Assembly (NCBI RefSeq): GCF_032463525.1
Contig: NZ_CP135971.1
Coordinates: 1,240,001 to 1,304,000, forward strand
Length of the DNA stretch: 64,000 bases
From: Pseudomonas sp. DTU_2021_1001937_2_SI_NGA_ILE_001
GTDB taxonomy: Bacteria > Pseudomonadota > Gammaproteobacteria > Pseudomonadales > Pseudomonadaceae
Direction: 5' to 3'
Below are positions 36,097 through 47,001 of this stretch, piece by piece; within the stretch, counting starts at the first letter, position 1, and the number at the start of each line of letters is the position of its first letter. The notes under the pieces were generated by a model. That model saw only the letters and a program-made list of their open reading frames with translations. It was not told the origin of the DNA and made no database searches. A program made the translations under genes and the position numbers.

Positions 36097-37014
36097 TCAC
36101 CCGATGGGCAGCGGCGCGGACATGTATTCCTGAATGCGCGCGCGCAACCAGCGTTCGGCCGGATCGTTGTCGTGCACCCCGCTCCAGACCATCGACAGCT
36201 CGGCCGGATCGATAGGGAACGGCGGGTCCTCGGCGCGCAGGCGACTGCCTTCCACCAGCGGACAGGCGGCATAGTCCGGGACGGTGGCAATCATCTCGGT
36301 GCCCGCCAGCAGCGCACGCAAGCCGTTGAACTGCGGCACCGCCAGCACCACCTTGCGCGTGCGGCCGACCTTGGCCAGGTCCAGATCGATATTGCCGCAC
36401 AGGTCGCCGGAGAACGACACCATGGCATGCGGGCGCGAGCAGTAGTCGTCCAGCGTCAGCGGTTCGGGGCGCGCGTCACCACGAATCACCTTGCAGGGAA
36501 TGTCGCGCAGTTTCTTGCGCTTGGCATTGGCCGGCAGGTCGACGGTCCAGCTCACGCCCACGGAAATCTCGCCACTGGCCAGCAGCGACGGCAGCAGCAG
36601 GTAGTTGGCACGGCGGATCACCACGATGATCCCCGGTGCCTCTTCACGCAGACGCGCCATGAGCGGCGGCAGCAGGCCGAACTCGGCATCGTCCGACAGA
36701 CCGATGCGAAACACCTCGGTGCTGCTCGCCGGGTCGAAATCCTTGGCACGGCTCACAGCCCCGGAGATGGTATCCAGTGCCGGGCGGATTTCCTTGAGAA
36801 TGTCCAGCGCCCGCGCCGTCGGCTCCATCACCCGGCCGTTGCGCAGCAGCAACTGATCGTCGAACAGGTCACGCAACCGCCCCAGTGCGGCACTCACCGC
36901 CGGCTGGCCGATGAACAGTTTTTCCGCCACGCGGGTCAGGTTGCGCTCGAACATCAGCGCTTCGAAGATCACCAGCAGGTTGAGGTCGACACGGCGCAGG
37001 TCGTTACGGTTCAT
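36097..37014 (-). CDS. LysR-family regulator (NodD/PcpR-like subgroup)
   Basis: A 305-residue LTTR. The N-terminal LRRVDLNLLVIFEALMFERN and TRVAEKLFIGQPAVSAALGR helix-turn-helix are typical of the NodD/LinR subgroup that responds to aromatic or phenolic ligands. The effector domain is complete. The start at 37014 is the only good candidate. It leads the monooxygenase/amidohydrolase/hydrolase genes in the same direction and probably controls them. Confidence 0.9.
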   Translation of the reverse strand: MNRNDLRRVDLNLLVIFEALMFERNLTRVAEKLFIGQPAVSAALGRLRDLFDDQLLLRNGRVMEPTARALDILKEIRPALDTISGAVSRAKDFDPASSTEVFRIGLSDDAEFGLLPPLMARLREEAPGIIVVIRRANYLLLPSLLASGEISVGVSWTVDLPANAKRKKLRDIPCKVIRGDARPEPLTLDDYCSRPHAMVSFSGDLCGNIDLDLAKVGRTRKVVLAVPQFNGLRALLAGTEMIATVPDYAACPLVEGSRLRAEDPPFPIDPAELSMVWSGVHDNDPAERWLRARIQEYMSAPLPIG

Positions 37015-37085
37015 GGGCGGCTTCCGGGCTCTGATGTGCGAAGGCAAGGCTTTGCATCAGTAGGCACGAAAGTCGCCGCACGGGC

Positions 37086-37219
37086 TTGTATGCATGTGCC
37101 TTGCAACGCCGGCACAAGCGGCTTCAGCCGTGAGACGCCGGCAGGATCAGCCTATCCGCTGTTATGAACATGCGCTCGCTTCGCGGCTGAAGCCGCTACC
37201 CCTGAATGACCAACATTGC
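37086..37219 (+). repeat. Decayed copy of the MITE-like element (copy D)
   Basis: The right half (ATGAACATGCGCTCGCTTCG, GGCTGAAGCCGCTACC, then CAACATTG) matches the reference element; the left half is strongly diverged and no target duplication can be found. It ends two bases before the poxB stop codon. Confidence 0.65.
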
Positions 37220-37221
37220 GG

Positions 37222-38940
37222 CTAGCGCAGGTTGGTCTTGGCCAGCTCCAGCACCTCGCTGCCTCGCCCACTCAGCACCGCCTTGAGCATGTACAGGCTG
37301 AAGCCCTTGGCCTGGGCCAGCTTGATCTTCGGCGGCATGGCCAGCTCCTGCTTGGCCACCACCACGTCGAGCAGCACCGGGCCGGGATGGTCGAAGGCGC
37401 GGCGCAACGCCGCCGGCAGCTGCTCGGCGCTGTCCACGCGAATGCCGAGGATGCCAGCACCCAGCGCGATGCCGAAAAACTCGGTCGGATGCAGGTCGGT
37501 GCCGAACGGCACATAGCCGCCGGCTTTCATTTCCATATCGACGAACCCCAGCGAGCTGTTGTTGAACACCACCATTTTCACCGGCAGGTTCAGCTGGCGA
37601 ACGCTCAGCAGGTCGCCGAGCATCATCGACAGGCCACCGTCACCGCACAGCGCCACCACCTGGCGCTGGGGAAACGCCACTTGCGCGCCCAGCGCCTGGG
37701 GCATGGCATTGGCCATGGAGCCATGGCTGAAGGAACCGAGCAGCCCGCGCTTGCCGTTCATGTGCAGATAGCGCGCCGCCCACAGGGTCGGGGTGCCGAC
37801 GTCGACGGTGAACAACGCATCATCATCGGCCAGCTGGTCGACCATGCGCGTCAGGTACTGCGGATGGATCGGCTGGCCGGCCGGCGTCGGCGTGGCCAGC
37901 TCGTCCAGCTCGGCGCGGGATTTCGCGTAATGCTTGAGCGCCTTGTCCAGGAAGCGCCGATCGTCATGTGGCTTGAGGCGCGGCAACAGCGCCTCCAGGG
38001 TGTCGCGCACATTGCCGACCAGGCCGAGGTCGACCGGCACACGGCGGCCGAGCTGGGTCGGGTCGAGATCGATCTGCACCACCTTGGCCTTTTCCGGGTA
38101 GAAATTCCGGTACGGGAAGCTGCTGCCGAGAATCACCAGGGTGTCGCAGTTGAGCATGGCGTGGTAACCGGAGCTGAAGCCGATCAACCCGGTCATGCCC
38201 ACGTCGAAGGGGTTGTCGTATTCGATGTACTGCTTGCCGCGCAAGGCATGCACCACCGGGGCCTTGAGCCGCTCGGCCAGGGCCACCACCTGGTCGTGGG
38301 CCTCGGCGCAACCGGCACCGCACAGCAGGGTCACTGCCTTGCTGCCATCGAGCAGTTGCGCCAGGGCCTGCAGTTCGCTTTCAGCCGGCAGCACCTGCGG
38401 GCGCAAGGCCTCGACCTTGCACAGCGGCGCCTCGGGCGCCGGCTGCAAGGCGACGTCACCGGGCAGCACGATGACTGCCACACCCTGCTGATGAACCGCC
38501 GCGCGCATGGCGCGCTCCAGAACCCTGGGGAACTGCTCGGCACTGCTGACCAGTTCGACGAAGTGACTGCACTCCTTGAACAACGCTTGCGGGTGGGTTT
38601 CCTGAAAATACTCCAGGCCGATTTCGGACGACGGAATGTGCGCGGCGATGGCCAGCACCGGCACCCGGCTGCGCTGGCAGTCGTACAGGCCGTTGATCAG
38701 GTGCAGGTTGCCCGGCCCGCAACTGCCCGCACACACCGCCAGGCGCCCGCTGGCCGCAGCCTGCGCGCCAGCGGCGAATGCTGCGGCTTCTTCGTGGCGG
38801 GTGTGCCGCCAGTTGATGGTTTTCAGGCGTCGCAAGCTATCGGACAGCCCGTTCAGGCTGTCCCCCGAAACGCCCCAGATGTCGGTGACGCCAGAAGCGG
38901 CGAGGCTAAGTGCGAGATGGTCGGCGATGGTCTTGGACAT
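37222..38940 (-). CDS. poxB: Pyruvate oxidase/thiamine-pyrophosphate enzyme (PoxB-like)
   Basis: A 572-residue ThDP enzyme, full length for the family. N-terminal PYR domain with the catalytic Glu in [13 protein letters not shown] (about 51), central FAD/DHS-like domain, and C-terminal PP domain with the ThDP-Mg motif [14 protein letters not shown] through VVFNNSSLG. PoxB oxidatively decarboxylates pyruvate to acetate and CO2, passing electrons to ubiquinone at the membrane via a C-terminal amphipathic segment; the tail [20 protein letters not shown] is compatible with this. RpoS control in E. coli; not visible here. Confidence 0.88.
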   Translation of the reverse strand: MSKTIADHLALSLAASGVTDIWGVSGDSLNGLSDSLRRLKTINWRHTRHEEAAAFAAGAQAAASGRLAVCAGSCGPGNLHLINGLYDCQRSRVPVLAIAAHIPSSEIGLEYFQETHPQALFKECSHFVELVSSAEQFPRVLERAMRAAVHQQGVAVIVLPGDVALQPAPEAPLCKVEALRPQVLPAESELQALAQLLDGSKAVTLLCGAGCAEAHDQVVALAERLKAPVVHALRGKQYIEYDNPFDVGMTGLIGFSSGYHAMLNCDTLVILGSSFPYRNFYPEKAKVVQIDLDPTQLGRRVPVDLGLVGNVRDTLEALLPRLKPHDDRRFLDKALKHYAKSRAELDELATPTPAGQPIHPQYLTRMVDQLADDDALFTVDVGTPTLWAARYLHMNGKRGLLGSFSHGSMANAMPQALGAQVAFPQRQVVALCGDGGLSMMLGDLLSVRQLNLPVKMVVFNNSSLGFVDMEMKAGGYVPFGTDLHPTEFFGIALGAGILGIRVDSAEQLPAALRRAFDHPGPVLLDVVVAKQELAMPPKIKLAQAKGFSLYMLKAVLSGRGSEVLELAKTNLR

Positions 38941-39029
38941 GCAGGCTTCCTGTATGAATGCGCAAGAAAGGCGTGAGCGGTATGGTTTTCTCGACCGCCC
39001 GCTGCGTCCTACAGTTCCAAAAAGCTGCG

Positions 39030-39431
39030 TCAGGCCATCTGGCTGGCGGCCTCGCGTGCTTCAAGGATGCGCGGCAGGTTGTCCTCGATCCAGCTGGCCA
39101 GCCCGTCGACCAGCGCAGCCACCTCCTCGCCCATCGGTGTCAGCCGGTATTCGACGTGCGGTGGTACCACCGGCAGTGCACGGCGCTCGACGAAGCCGTC
39201 CTGTTCCAGCTGCTGCAAGGTCTGGGCGAGCATTTTCTCGCTGACCCCGCCGATCTTGCGGCGCAGCTCGCTGAAGCGGTGCATGCCTTCACGCAACACC
39301 ACCAGTACCAGCACGCCCCAGCGACTGCACACATGTGCCAGCGCCGAGCGCGACGGGCATTCACTGGCAAGCAACTCGCCAGGTCGGCCAAGCATGGCCT
39401 GGGCAAACAGCGACGGAGAAGAATCAGACAT
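39030..39431 (-). CDS. HxlR-family transcriptional repressor (YtfH/QorR-like)
   Basis: A 133-residue winged-helix regulator with [20 protein letters not shown] at the start (the conserved N-terminal Cys and WxxxVL pattern), then [21 protein letters not shown] and [12 protein letters not shown]. HxlR regulators of this type sense electrophiles or quinones through cysteines. Divergent from a QorB-like gene, as ytfH/ytfG in E. coli. The operator in the gap should be its site. Confidence 0.92.
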   Translation of the reverse strand: MSDSSPSLFAQAMLGRPGELLASECPSRSALAHVCSRWGVLVLVVLREGMHRFSELRRKIGGVSEKMLAQTLQQLEQDGFVERRALPVVPPHVEYRLTPMGEEVAALVDGLASWIEDNLPRILEAREAASQMA

Positions 39432-39435
39432 GGCA

Positions 39436-39468
39436 CTAACCTTTTTGTACGTACTTACTAAAAGTTAG
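39436..39468. promoter_or_regulatory. Probable HxlR operator between the divergent genes
   Basis: CTAAC-C-TTTT on the left mirrors AAAAGTTAG on the right around a central TGTACGTACTTACT, which itself contains the palindrome GTACGTAC. It fills the middle of the 84-base divergent gap, overlapping both likely promoters. Confidence 0.6.
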
Positions 39469-39515
39469 CACACGAATTAGTCTGCGCACATCCCCACCGA
39501 AGCAGAGGATTCACC

Positions 39516-40373
39516 ATGATCGTCGTTACTGGAGCCACCGGCCAGCTGGGCCGCCTGGTCATCGAACAGTTGCTGGAAAAGCTCCCCGCGCAGCAGATCG
39601 TCGCCGCCGTACGCAGCCCGGACAAGGCGGCCGACCTCAAGGCGCTCGGCGTGCAGGTGCGCCAGGCCGACTACAACCAGCCGGCCACGCTGGACAGCGC
39701 CCTGCAGGGTGCCGAGAAAGTCTTGCTGGTATCGTCCAGCGAAGTCGGCAAGCGCCTGCCCCAGCACCAGGCGGTGATCGATGCCGCACAACGCGCCGGT
39801 ACCGCACTGCTGGTCTACACCAGCCTGTTGCATGCCGACCGTTCACCATTGGCACTGGGCGAAGAGCACGCTGGCACCGAGCGCTACCTGCAGGCCAGTG
39901 GCGTGCCGTTCGTGGTGCTGCGCAATGGCTGGTATACCGAGAACTATGCCGCCGGTATCCCCACGGCCTTGCAACTGGGCAGTCTCTATGGCGCTGCCGG
40001 TGAAGGGCGCATCAGCTCCGCAAGCCGAGCCGACTACGCTGCCGCTGCGGCAGCTGTGCTGCTGACCGCCCAGCCCCCCATTGGCGAGCACATCGAGCTG
40101 GGTGGCGACACGAGCTACACGCTGGCCGAGTTCGCCGCCGAGGCCGCACGCCTGACCGGCCAGCCACTGCCTTATGTCGACCTGCCCCAGGCCGACTATC
40201 AGGCCGCGCTGCTCAAGGCCGGGCTGCCGGCCATTTACGCCGAGCTGCTGGCCGACTCCGACGTCGGTGCCGCGCAAGGCGGGCTGTTCGATGACAGCCG
40301 GGCCTTGAGCCGGCTGATCGGCCGTCCCACCACGCCTTGGCAGCAGACCCTGGCCAGCGCGCTGCAAGGCTGA
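39516..40373 (+). CDS. qorB: NAD(P)H:quinone oxidoreductase, QorB-like atypical SDR
   Basis: A 285-residue NmrA-like SDR. N-terminal dinucleotide motif VVTGATGQLGRLV (GxxGxxG), AAVRSPDKAADL confers NADP preference, YTSLLHAD and NGWYTENY lie at the quinone site. E. coli QorB (YtfG) reduces quinones with NADPH. The gene is divergent from the HxlR regulator, which fits quinone-induced expression. Confidence 0.92.
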   Translation: MIVVTGATGQLGRLVIEQLLEKLPAQQIVAAVRSPDKAADLKALGVQVRQADYNQPATLDSALQGAEKVLLVSSSEVGKRLPQHQAVIDAAQRAGTALLVYTSLLHADRSPLALGEEHAGTERYLQASGVPFVVLRNGWYTENYAAGIPTALQLGSLYGAAGEGRISSASRADYAAAAAAVLLTAQPPIGEHIELGGDTSYTLAEFAAEAARLTGQPLPYVDLPQADYQAALLKAGLPAIYAELLADSDVGAAQGGLFDDSRALSRLIGRPTTPWQQTLASALQG

Positions 40374-40482
40374 GCCAAATCGGCAAGGCGGTGAATCGAG
40401 ATGAATGATTTGAGTTGTCGCGGGTCCCACTCTGTAGGCATGGCATACAGCCGCCATTTTGCAGACTGAAGAGGGACACAGC

Positions 40483-40785
40483 ATGAAAAGCATTCCACTG
40501 ATCGCCGCCCTGACCCTGGCCGGTGCCCTGTGCGGCACCCAACTGGCCGTCGCCGCCCAGCAGACCGAAGCCGAACCCAAGGGTGGCGCGCTCCATCCCT
40601 CGGAACTGAAAGTGGGTGAAAAAGCGCCAGCGGACTCGGATCGCGAAAGCGCTGCCATCGACTGGAAGGCCAAGGGATTGCCAGAGCCCGAGAAAGAAAG
40701 CCAGTGGGTGCAGGTCAAAGACAAGTACGTACGGGTACAGATCACCAACAACCGGATCATGGAGATCGTGCCGGTCAAGAAGTGA
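40483..40785 (+). CDS. Periplasmic RcnB-like small protein
   Basis: A 100-residue protein with a signal peptide (MKSIPLIAALTLAGALCGTQ LAVAA|QQ). The C-terminal RESAAIDWKAKGLPEPEKES followed by QWVQVKDKYVRVQITNNRIM is the RcnB/CigR-like motif, where a Trp-rich hairpin ends the protein. E. coli RcnB helps Ni/Co homeostasis, but most homologues are unstudied. GAGGGAC precedes the ATG. Confidence 0.8.
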   Translation: MKSIPLIAALTLAGALCGTQLAVAAQQTEAEPKGGALHPSELKVGEKAPADSDRESAAIDWKAKGLPEPEKESQWVQVKDKYVRVQITNNRIMEIVPVKK

Positions 40786-40794
40786 AACGGCTGC

Positions 40795-40825
40795 AAAAAA
40801 CAAGGGCGTGCCTGGCACGCCCTTG
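40795..40825 (-). terminator. Intrinsic terminator of the DJ-1-like gene
   Basis: Stem CAAGGGCGTGCC / GGCACGCCCTTG; reading on the - strand the stem is followed by a run of six T, so it ends the - strand gene. It can also serve the convergent + strand gene less well. Confidence 0.8.
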
Positions 40826-40839
40826 TCATTTCTGCGCAA

Positions 40840-41517
40840 TCAGCGCAAGCGATTGAGCAGCGCCTTGGCCGCTGCCTCGGAGCTGGCCGGGTTCTGGCCC
40901 GTGATCAGGCGCCCGTCCTCGACCACGTAGGATGCCCAGTTCGGGCCCTTCTGGTACTGCGCGCCCTGACGCTGGAACTCGTCCTCCAGCAGGAACGGTA
41001 CGACCTCGGTGAGCTGCACATCGGCCTCTTCAGCATTGCTGAAGCCGGTCACCCGGCGCCCCTTGACCAGTGGCTGGCCATCGGCGTTCTTGACATGGCG
41101 CAGCACGCCCGGCGCATGGCAGACGAAGCCAATCGGCTTGCTGGAACGGTCGAAGGCCTCGATCAGCGCAATGGACACCGGCGACTCGGCGAGGTCCCAC
41201 AACGGGCCGTGGCCACCGGGGTAGAACACCGTGTCATAGTCGTCCGCCTTCACCGCATCCAGGCGCAGGGTGCTGGCCAGGGCCTGCTGCGCGGCCGGGT
41301 CGGCCTTGAAGCGGTGGGTCAGCTCGGTCTGGAACTCGGGCTGGTCGCTCTTGGGGTCCAGCGGCGGCTGGCCGCCGGCCGGTGACGCCAACACCACCTC
41401 GGCCCCCGCGTCCTTGAACACGTAGTACGGCGCAGCGAACTCTTCCAGCCAGAAGCCGGTCTTGTGGCCGGTGTCGCCCAGTTGGTCGTGGGAGGTCAGG
41501 ACCATCAGTACTTTCAT
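40840..41517 (-). CDS. DJ-1/PfpI-family protein (class I glutamine amidotransferase-like, Hsp31/glyoxalase III type)
   Basis: A 225-residue protein. TSHDQLGDTGHKTGFWLEEF carries the conserved Glu, and the nucleophilic Cys lies in GFVCHAPGVL (about 133) followed by HVKNADG. DYDTVFYPGGHGPLWDL precedes it. Members of this branch convert methylglyoxal to lactate or act as holding chaperones. Start 41517 has GGAGCTTG upstream. Confidence 0.9.
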   Translation of the reverse strand: MKVLMVLTSHDQLGDTGHKTGFWLEEFAAPYYVFKDAGAEVVLASPAGGQPPLDPKSDQPEFQTELTHRFKADPAAQQALASTLRLDAVKADDYDTVFYPGGHGPLWDLAESPVSIALIEAFDRSSKPIGFVCHAPGVLRHVKNADGQPLVKGRRVTGFSNAEEADVQLTEVVPFLLEDEFQRQGAQYQKGPNWASYVVEDGRLITGQNPASSEAAAKALLNRLR

Positions 41518-41671
41518 AACAAGCTCCATGGGCTCGGCGGTCGCCCCGATGGCAACCGAGATGCTATTGAGGCCGTTAAAAGTCCGGCAAGTTCGCCCGG
41601 CGTGTCAACCCGCGTGACCTGCATGGGCCAATCGGGCTACCCTGCGGGTTCCGTCAACCCAGGAGGCCTGC

Positions 41672-42496
41672 ATGTCCAGCGCGACCGCTCACCTCGCAGC
41701 GCACAAGCCCTACTTCTGGCGCGACGCCGAGCTGCCATTCATCGAAGCCCGCTCGGTCGGCGACGGCCGCCAGGTCTGCTATGCACCGCATTCGCACCGG
41801 ATCTTCTCGATCGGCGCGATCACCTCAGGCTGCAATCTCTACCGTCTGGAAAAAACCACCACGCGCATTCAGGCCGGCACCGTGGTACTGATGAACCCCG
41901 GCCAGGTCCACGCCTGCAATCCCATCGACGACCAGCCCTGGTCCTACATCATGCTCTACGTCGACCCGCAATGGCTGGCCGACATCCAGCCCGATGGCGA
42001 AGGCACGGCCTTCCAGCCACTGGCGCCCTCGCACAGTCAGGATCCGGTGTTGTTCAGTGCACTGCTGGCCCTGTACGACACGCTGGTAGACAGCCAGGTG
42101 GCGATCCTGCACAAGCAGTGTGCCGCTGTAGAGTTCTTCGACCTCATGTACCGCCAGCTGGGTGGCATTCGACCGGCTACCGACAAACCCGCGCCGCGCA
42201 TCGAACGGGCCGCCGAGTACATCGATGCGCACTTCCGCCAGACCCTGCGTCTGCAGGACATCTGCCAGGCGGCGAGCCTGTCGCCCTCCTACCTGATCCG
42301 CGCCTTCGAGCAGCGCTACCACATGACGCCCCATGCCTACCTGCTCAACCGGCGTATCCAGCAGGCTCAACGCCAGCTGCGCGACGGCCAGCTGATCGCC
42401 GACGTGGCCTGCGACACCGGCTTCGCCGACCAGGCGCACCTGCAGCGCGAGTTCAAGAAACACCTGGCCGCGACGCCCGGGCAATACCGCCTGTAA
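41672..42496 (+). CDS. AraC-family transcriptional regulator
   Basis: A 274-residue protein: N-terminal cupin-type ligand domain (about 1-165; HSHRIFSIGAITSG, MNPGQVHACNP) and C-terminal double helix-turn-helix (170-274; LRLQDICQAASLSPSYLIRAF, IADVACDTGFADQAHLQREFKKH). The N-terminal half resembles regulators found beside amino-acid exporters. Convergent with the LysE-type exporter 8 bases away, which is a likely target. Confidence 0.93.
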   Translation: MSSATAHLAAHKPYFWRDAELPFIEARSVGDGRQVCYAPHSHRIFSIGAITSGCNLYRLEKTTTRIQAGTVVLMNPGQVHACNPIDDQPWSYIMLYVDPQWLADIQPDGEGTAFQPLAPSHSQDPVLFSALLALYDTLVDSQVAILHKQCAAVEFFDLMYRQLGGIRPATDKPAPRIERAAEYIDAHFRQTLRLQDICQAASLSPSYLIRAFEQRYHMTPHAYLLNRRIQQAQRQLRDGQLIADVACDTGFADQAHLQREFKKHLAATPGQYRL

Positions 42497-42503
42497 CGGG
42501 TCG

Positions 42504-43091
42504 TCAAGGCAACAGCAGATAACCCGCACAGCCCAGCAACGAAGCAGCCATGCAGCGGTTGAAGCCGCGAATCCGCGCCGGGCGGTCCAGGTAACGGCTC
42601 AACCTGGCGCCCGCATAGGCCCAGCAGCCCAGCGACAGGTAGCAGATCACCAGATACAGCCCGGCAAACTGCCAGATCAGCACTGCTTGCCCGTCGCCGA
42701 CGAAGGCCCCCATACCGGCGATACAGGCCAGCCAGGCCTTGGGGTTGAGCCATTGCATGATGGCACCGGTCAGCATCGTCGGCCGCGCCCTGGCGTGCTC
42801 GACGCTCAAGCGGCCGTCGTCGGTGGCCAGTTTCCAGGCCATGTACAGCAAAAAGGCCACACCGGCCCATTGGATGCCACGCGTCAGGAACGGCCATTGC
42901 TGCAAGGTCTCGTGCAGACCGAAGCCGATCAGCACCAGCAGCAGCGTGAAGCCCAGGGTGGCACCCAGCACATGGCGCATGCTGGCGCCGAAGCCGAAAC
43001 GCAACCCCGCGCTGAGCGCCACGATGTTCACCGGGCCGGGGGTAATGGACGACGCCAGCGCAAAGGTGGCCATGGAAATCAATACACTCAT
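42504..43091 (-). CDS. LysE/RhtB-family amino-acid exporter
   Basis: A 195-residue inner-membrane protein with about six membrane helices. TPGPVNIVALSAGLRFGFGA is the family signature near the N-terminus, and WLNPKAWLACIAGMGAFV is the conserved second-half motif. It exports an amino acid or related metabolite; the substrate is not predictable. The AraC gene next to it in convergent orientation is a common pairing. Confidence 0.93.
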   Translation of the reverse strand: MSVLISMATFALASSITPGPVNIVALSAGLRFGFGASMRHVLGATLGFTLLLVLIGFGLHETLQQWPFLTRGIQWAGVAFLLYMAWKLATDDGRLSVEHARARPTMLTGAIMQWLNPKAWLACIAGMGAFVGDGQAVLIWQFAGLYLVICYLSLGCWAYAGARLSRYLDRPARIRGFNRCMAASLLGCAGYLLLP

Positions 43092-43282
43092 CTGTCTGCC
43101 TCACCAGGAATCGAAAACGACCCTGGCAAGGTAGCGAGCGGCCGCGCGGGGGTATTGAAAGAAATTACCCTGCAGCGCGGGACGCCCGCCCTGCTCGCCT
43201 CTTGCTTTTTTATCGTTTAGCTCTACAAATGCCAGTTATGGGCGGCATGCCGCCATCGTTGTCCTCTTACCGAGTCCACTCC

Positions 43283-43777
43283 ATGTACAAAGCCCTCGCA
43301 TTCGCTGCCGCCTTCAGCCTCTCCGCACCGGCGCTGGCCGCCTGCCCGGCGAACACACCTGCCGACACCGCACGCTGGATTTTCACCCAGCACGCCGACT
43401 TCTACGTCAAGGGCAAGGGCGGGCCGCAGTACCTGTCGGCCAATCTGCTGGATTGGTTGAAGAAGGATTGGGCCTGCCAGGCCAACGGGGACATGTGCGC
43501 CATCTCGGCTGATCCCTGGACCGATGCCCAGGACGGCGAAGTGCAACAGCCGGTGACCTGGAAACAGGTGTCCAATGCCGATGGTCAGGCGGTGGTAGAG
43601 ATGAGCTACCTGCTCGGCTACAAGAATGCACCTGCACAGCAGGGGGTCGAACAGACCACCCGCCTGCTGCTGGTGAAAAGCCCCGCCAGCCAGTGCTGGG
43701 TCCTGGACAACCTGCAGGGGCCGGGTGACCGCCCCCTGCTCGACGCCCTCCAGGAGTTTCCCTACGACGGTGACTGA
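43283..43777 (+). CDS. Exported protein of unknown function
   Basis: A 164-residue protein with a clear signal peptide (MYKALAFAAAFSLSAPALA|AC). The mature part (ANTPADTARWIFTQHADFYV, YLSANLLDWLKKDWACQANG, WKQVSNADGQAVVEMSYLLG) resembles DUF3828-like periplasmic domains and has four cysteines that could form disulfides. The ribosome-binding site is weak. I cannot assign a function. Confidence 0.72.
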   Translation: MYKALAFAAAFSLSAPALAACPANTPADTARWIFTQHADFYVKGKGGPQYLSANLLDWLKKDWACQANGDMCAISADPWTDAQDGEVQQPVTWKQVSNADGQAVVEMSYLLGYKNAPAQQGVEQTTRLLLVKSPASQCWVLDNLQGPGDRPLLDALQEFPYDGD

Positions 43778-43792
43778 CCGACGGGTGACAAC

Positions 43793-44017
43793 TTACGCCT
43801 GGCTCCACTCCACATTGGTGATACCGAAGTGTTCAGCGTAAGGCTTGGAGACGCGCGGCACTCGCTCCAGGCGGTATTTGGGAATTCGCGCCAGGCCGGC
43901 GTCCACGCTTGCGTGGTGCCAGGCTTCGGCGTTGTCCATGTGCTTGGCTCGGATGTAGAAACTCTTGAAAGCGCCGTTCAACAAGTAGTCGATCCGGTAG
44001 TGTTTTTCCTGGGCCAT
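43793..44017 (-). CDS. DUF6555-like small protein
   Basis: A 74-residue soluble protein: MAQEKHYRIDYLLNGAFKSF, then YIRAKHMDNAEAWHHASVDA, ending AEHFGITNVEWSQA. This pattern (YRIDY, FYIRA, NAEAWHWASCDAG) is one I recall as a Pseudomonas-specific family, DUF6555, with no known role. GGGAGG lies upstream; ATG 44026 is an alternative start three codons earlier. Confidence 0.78.
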   Translation of the reverse strand: MAQEKHYRIDYLLNGAFKSFYIRAKHMDNAEAWHHASVDAGLARIPKYRLERVPRVSKPYAEHFGITNVEWSQA

Positions 44018-44309
44018 TAATGGCATTGCCTCCCTTATCTTGATGATCCTGTGCCTGGTCACGCCCTCCCATTGGCAGGACTGATCGACAGCAGTCCACG
44101 TCGCCCCCGGCGTGAACCCGCAACGCTTGTCCATCGATGCAGTCTTTGGTTGCGTGACAGGACACTGCGAAGTAAGGGACCTGCAAGCTCCGCGAAAGAT
44201 TCCTTTTTTTTTCCAGGCTGTCGATCAGCGAGCTGTCTGCATGGCCGCTTGCAGCCCGGTCGGGGCTCAGGTTTCGCAAGAGCAGTCGGCGTCCGAAGGC
44301 ACGGTTCGC

Positions 44310-45860
<1,551 letters not shown>

Positions 45861-45932
45861 CGGGGCTCCGGTCAGCGGGGGCAGGTTGCGGTCATTATGA
45901 CCGCAGCCTGCGCGCTGCACACCCGCTGCCGA

Positions 45933-46970
45933 TCAGGGTGCCGGGTTGGGCTGGCGGATGTGGATGGCTTCGATGCCAGCAATCACCTCATCGGACAATT
46001 GCAGGTCGATGCTCGCCAGGTTGCTGCCCAGCTGCTGCAGGTTGGTCGCGCCGATGATGTTGCTGGTCACGAACGGCCGGCTGGTGACATAGGCCAGGGC
46101 CATCTGCGCCGGGTCCAGGCCATGCTCGCGAGCCAGCTTCACGTACTCGGCGGTGGCCTGTACGGCCTGCGGGTTGTTGTAGCGCTGGAAGCGCTCGAAC
46201 AGGGTCAGGCGCGCCTCGGCCGGGCGTGCACCGTCGAGGTACTTGCCGGCCAGCACGCCGAACGCCAAGGGCGAATAGGCCAGCAGGCCGATCTGTTCAC
46301 GGATGGCGATTTCCGCCAGGCCCACCTCGAAGCTGCGGTTGAGCAGGTTGTAGGGGTTCTGGATCGACACCGCACGCGGCCAGCCATGGGTTTCGGCCAA
46401 GTGCAGGAAGCGCTGGGTGCCCCACGGGGTTTCGTTGGACAGGCCGATGTGGCGGATCTTGCCCTCCTTCACCAGGTCGTCGAGCACGGCCAGGGTTTCC
46501 TCGATGGCGACGAACTCGTCGCTGGCGTCATGCTGGTAGCCGAGCACGCCGAAGAAGTTGGTCTTGCGGTCTGGCCAGTGCAGTTGGTACAGGTCCAGGT
46601 AATCGGTGTTCAGGCGCTTGAGGCTGCCTTCCAGCGCCGCGGTGATGTTGCGCCGGTCCAGGCGCGGATTACCGTCACGAATGTGCTCCATACGTCCCGG
46701 CCCGGCCACCTTGCTGGCCAGCACCCAATCCTGGCGGTCACCGTACTTCTTGAAGTACTCGCCAATGATGCTCTCGGTGCGGGTGTAGGTTTCGCCGCGC
46801 GGCGGCACGGGGTACATCTCGGCGGTGTCGATGAAATTGACCGAGGCATCCTTGGCCAGGCGGATCTGCTCGAAAGCCTGCTCCTGAGTGTTCTGCTCGC
46901 CCCAGGTCATGGTGCCCAGGCAGATGGCGCTGACGGAGAGATCGGTCTTGCCGAGTGGACGATATTGCAT
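45933..46970 (-). CDS. NADP(H)-dependent aldo-keto reductase (Tas-like)
   Basis: A 345-residue TIM-barrel reductase. Start MQYRPLGKTDLSVSAICLGT; catalytic tetrad members Asp and Tyr in FIDTAEMYP, Lys in VLASKVAG, His in YQLHWPDR; cofactor-binding NIIGATNLQQL near the C-terminus. E. coli Tas is the closest pattern, a reductase of unclear natural substrate. It is upstream of norR, same strand, so they may share a transcript. Confidence 0.92.
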   Translation of the reverse strand: MQYRPLGKTDLSVSAICLGTMTWGEQNTQEQAFEQIRLAKDASVNFIDTAEMYPVPPRGETYTRTESIIGEYFKKYGDRQDWVLASKVAGPGRMEHIRDGNPRLDRRNITAALEGSLKRLNTDYLDLYQLHWPDRKTNFFGVLGYQHDASDEFVAIEETLAVLDDLVKEGKIRHIGLSNETPWGTQRFLHLAETHGWPRAVSIQNPYNLLNRSFEVGLAEIAIREQIGLLAYSPLAFGVLAGKYLDGARPAEARLTLFERFQRYNNPQAVQATAEYVKLAREHGLDPAQMALAYVTSRPFVTSNIIGATNLQQLGSNLASIDLQLSDEVIAGIEAIHIRQPNPAP

Positions 46971-47001
46971 CGGTGGCTCCCTTTTCTCGAATGATGACGG
47001 C

